Assembly: GCA_012960755.1 (NCBI GenBank)
Contig: DUAT01000006.1
Location: forward strand, 1-8,355
Direction of reading: 5' to 3'
Origin: Gammaproteobacteria bacterium
GTDB lineage: Bacteria > Pseudomonadota > Gammaproteobacteria > Pseudomonadales > Azotimanducaceae_A
DNA length: 8,355 nucleotides
A program made the position numbers and the translations under genes. The number at the start of each line of letters is the position of its first letter. The first letter of the stretch is position 1. The notes beneath the pieces were generated by a model. That model did no database searches and was not told where the DNA came from. It saw nothing but the letters and a program-made list of their open reading frames with translations. This document shows, piece by piece, positions 7,098 through 8,355 of this stretch.

Positions 7098-7829
7098 TTA
7101 GCGTTCTATAGACGCAAATACACTAACACTTCGAATACTGCCATATCCTGACGTGTCTTCGAATTTTGAGCTGACACTCTTTTGACGATTACTATAAACG
7201 GTGATACCTCGAATATTGCCGTATCCGCTTGTTTCCCGAAATTTTGAACCGACAATCATTTGGCGGTCAGTGTTAGTGTCTTGAAATATCGAAAAGGCAG
7301 GTGTCCGCTTTTTTGCTAAAATTTGCTGATCGACGGAAATCGACAGAAACTGATCACGAGGTGACCACAACAATTCCAGAGAGCTTATTTCGTCAAATTT
7401 ATCAAAGGCGCTCTGCAGCTGGTGGCGTTTCCCGTCTGAATCGAAAATCTCAAACAATATCCCGTCTGCGGAAGTCGATACTGATAGGCGATTTTTAGTC
7501 AGGTCTGATGGGTCTCCGATATCAATGATCGGTCCATGCATCCAACCAATCACTGCATGAATCTTGCCTCCGTCCTGCATTCCAGGATCGTTGACGTTTG
7601 CTTCAGCCATAAACTCACTTGTATCCCTTATCAACTGATCGAATTCGTCAGGTTTGGTTCCAGGTTCAGGGATAACGTTTTTAGTGGCCCTGTCGCTCGG
7701 TTGTAGAATCACACTTGTTAATACAGGGTTTTTTTTTGGTGCATCATTCCATCTCAGCTTAGCCATATATGCGATCAAAAGGCTACCGAGAATCAGAGCT
7801 GCAATTATCAGGAATTTCGAATTGTTCAT
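7098..7829 (-). CDS. Membrane-anchored protein of unknown function with possible LamG-like domain and C-terminal tandem repeat
   Basis: I do not recognise a named family. The 243-residue protein starts with an anchor or uncleaved signal (FLIIAALILGSLLIAYMAKL, residues 6-25), then a polar Pro/Asp-rich linker to about 85, then a beta-rich region from about 88 (GKIHAVIGW...). Alternating hydrophobics, LSISVDQQILAKK and GYGNIRGITVYS resemble the last strands of laminin-G/concanavalin-like sandwiches (inference, weak). Residues 188-213 and 214-239 are a tandem 26-residue duplication. The N-in topology puts the domain in the periplasm. The start is ATG 7829; a second ATG 13 bases upstream is out of frame, and the ribosome site is weak. 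No intact partner gene lies beside it: the transposase scar is just downstream, in the same frame beyond the TAA, and a gene fragment lies upstream. It is the only undamaged gene in the right third of the window. Confidence 0.72.
   Translation of the reverse strand: MNNSKFLIIAALILGSLLIAYMAKLRWNDAPKKNPVLTSVILQPSDRATKNVIPEPGTKPDEFDQLIRDTSEFMAEANVNDPGMQDGGKIHAVIGWMHGPIIDIGDPSDLTKNRLSVSTSADGILFEIFDSDGKRHQLQSAFDKFDEISSLELLWSPRDQFLSISVDQQILAKKRTPAFSIFQDTNTDRQMIVGSKFRETSGYGNIRGITVYSNRQKSVSSKFEDTSGYGSIRSVSVFASIER
7113..7268 (-). repeat. Two tandem 78-base (26-codon) units inside the anchored protein gene
   Basis: The units are 7191-7268 and 7113-7190, offset by exactly 78 bases. They encode SKFRETSGYGNIRGITVYS and SKFEDTSGYGSIRSVSVFA at equivalent positions. 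Identity is strong in the SKF..TSGYG.IR core, and the DNA copies have diverged, for example TCGAATACTGCC against TCGAATATTGCC on the plus strand. This is an in-frame duplication that is old enough to have drifted but has kept its reading frame. Confidence 0.85.
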
Positions 7830-7870
7830 CTTTTGCGATCATCCCGTCGTTGAAAATTAGTGATATCCAG

Positions 7871-8151
7871 CTAGTCAGGCATTATGCCCGAGATTTCTGC
7901 TTCTAGCAGCCATTTGTTCTGAGCATTTGTACCCGGCAACAGTGGTTGAAGAATGTGCGCTTTCAGTGGTTGAATAATTTTCCAATGTGGATCTACCAAC
8001 CGGCGGGGCAGACGTGGGTAAAACGACAATCGAGCGTTTTCCAGTTCAAAAAGTTGGCTCAGATCTAGGATCGTTTTTATGATCAGTGGGGAGCTGAGAG
8101 AAGGAATGTGTTAGTTTCGATATCATCGGCATGAAAATAATTGGTTCCCGA
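7871..8151 (-). pseudogene. C-terminal fragment of an unrecognised protein, frameshifted at a C run
   Basis: No family recognised. Minus-strand reading from 8151 to 8086 gives 22 residues including NYFHADDIETNTFLLSAPH. Shifting by one base at the run of four C (plus-strand G run 8088-8091) then gives an open frame to a TAG at 7873-7871, with LIIKTILDLSQLFELENARL, LPRRLVDPHWKIIQPLKAH and NKWLLEAEISGIMPD. Adding one C would join them as FLLSAPPLIIKTILDL. The composition (regular amphipathic pattern, Trp, few rare residues) looks like real protein, not chance reading. There is no start codon or ribosome site, and the next plus-strand gene begins head-on at 8154, so the N-terminal part has been lost. 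It could be the tail of a polysaccharide-modifying enzyme, but nothing in the sequence shows this. Confidence 0.45.
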
Positions 8152-8153
8152 TT

Positions 8154-8355
8154 ATGAAGATGCAGTTGAGACTCGCTGTTGAGCGCCTGAAAAAAATACA
8201 CCATATATACTAGCTACACTCATTAGTCTGGCGCTTGTATATGGTGTCAATTCTTACTTCACCGACCAGAAGTCGGCGGTCGATTTGAGAATAGACTTGT
8301 CCATAGAATCTTCTGATCTCGGGCAGGTATTTTACTCGACAGGGTCTGGGTATTT
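8154..8355 (+). pseudogene. Start of a second large membrane protein, shifted at an A7 run and cut by window edge
   Basis: Seen: ATG 8154 opens MKMQLRLAVERLKK and meets TAG at 8211-8213. One base off, the frame is open from 8210 to the edge with LATLISLALVYGVNSYF, a helix, then VDLRIDLSIESSDLGQVFY and STGSGYF. Adding one A to the run of seven A (8190-8196) joins both as RLKKNTPYILATLISLALVY. The layout (short basic N-terminus, one helix, then a beta strand pair ending in QVFYSTGSGY) mirrors the start of the 4157-6663 protein, whose equivalent part has GEVFFTTADGYS. It is therefore probably a relative of that polytopic protein (inference). The ribosome site is weak. Whether the rest is intact lies outside the window, and the A-run loss could be a miscall. 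Confidence 0.55.

Noticed and set aside
7940..7974. Direct repeat CAGTGGTTGAA twice, 24 bases apart
   Set aside because: It falls inside the minus-strand coding fragment, where Gln-Pro-Leu occurs twice eight codons apart; coincidence of coding is enough.
1..8355. tRNA, rRNA, CRISPR array or riboswitch
   Set aside because: No spaced repeat series, tRNA-like cloverleaf or known leader structure was seen on either strand by reading; no covariance search could be run.

Overview
The window looks like an accessory cell-surface polysaccharide / surface-protein locus from a Gram-negative bacterium, probably a marine-type gammaproteobacterium. That guess rests only on the families seen (GtrB-like and GtrA-like proteins, a subtilase-type exported protein, a large multi-spanning surface-polysaccharide protein) and on a GC content that looks mid-40s by eye. 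The taxonomic call is weak.

Left part (1-1070): a minus-strand relic of an exported subtilisin-type (S8) protein runs off the left edge. It keeps a GTG start with a good ribosome binding site, a signal anchor, the N-terminal propeptide-like region and a C-terminal beta-type domain. It has an in-frame TGA after the anchor, frame changes, and apparently no catalytic core. A perfect TATAAT box lies between it and the plus-strand glycosyltransferase.

Middle part (1071-6663): a glycosylation block. It holds a GtrB-like family 2 glycosyltransferase with two C-terminal membrane helices (+), a soluble family 2 glycosyltransferase on the opposite strand (-), and a SAM methyltransferase overlapping a GtrA-like flippase (+). 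Last comes a large polytopic membrane protein of about 834 residues when reconstructed. The logic resembles three-component Gtr systems: GtrB loads a sugar on a polyprenyl phosphate, GtrA is implicated in moving it across the membrane, and a polytopic enzyme transfers it outside. Here the third component is broken by three single-base-scale indels, so the module is probably inactive unless these are sequencing errors.

Right part (6664-8355): a degraded DDE transposase fragment (-) whose conserved Trp codon has become TGA; an intact small membrane-anchored protein (-) with a C-terminal 26-residue tandem duplication; an unrecognised C-terminal gene fragment (-) with a frame change at a C run; and the start of a second large membrane protein (+), cut by the window edge and shifted at an A7 run.

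Overall, five genes are intact (about 3.7 kb, no lesions seen) and five are broken (about 4.2 kb, roughly ten lesions). Several lesions are one-base losses at homopolymers. Real gene decay next to an insertion-sequence scar is the favoured reading, but homopolymer miscalls in the assembly cannot be excluded from sequence alone.
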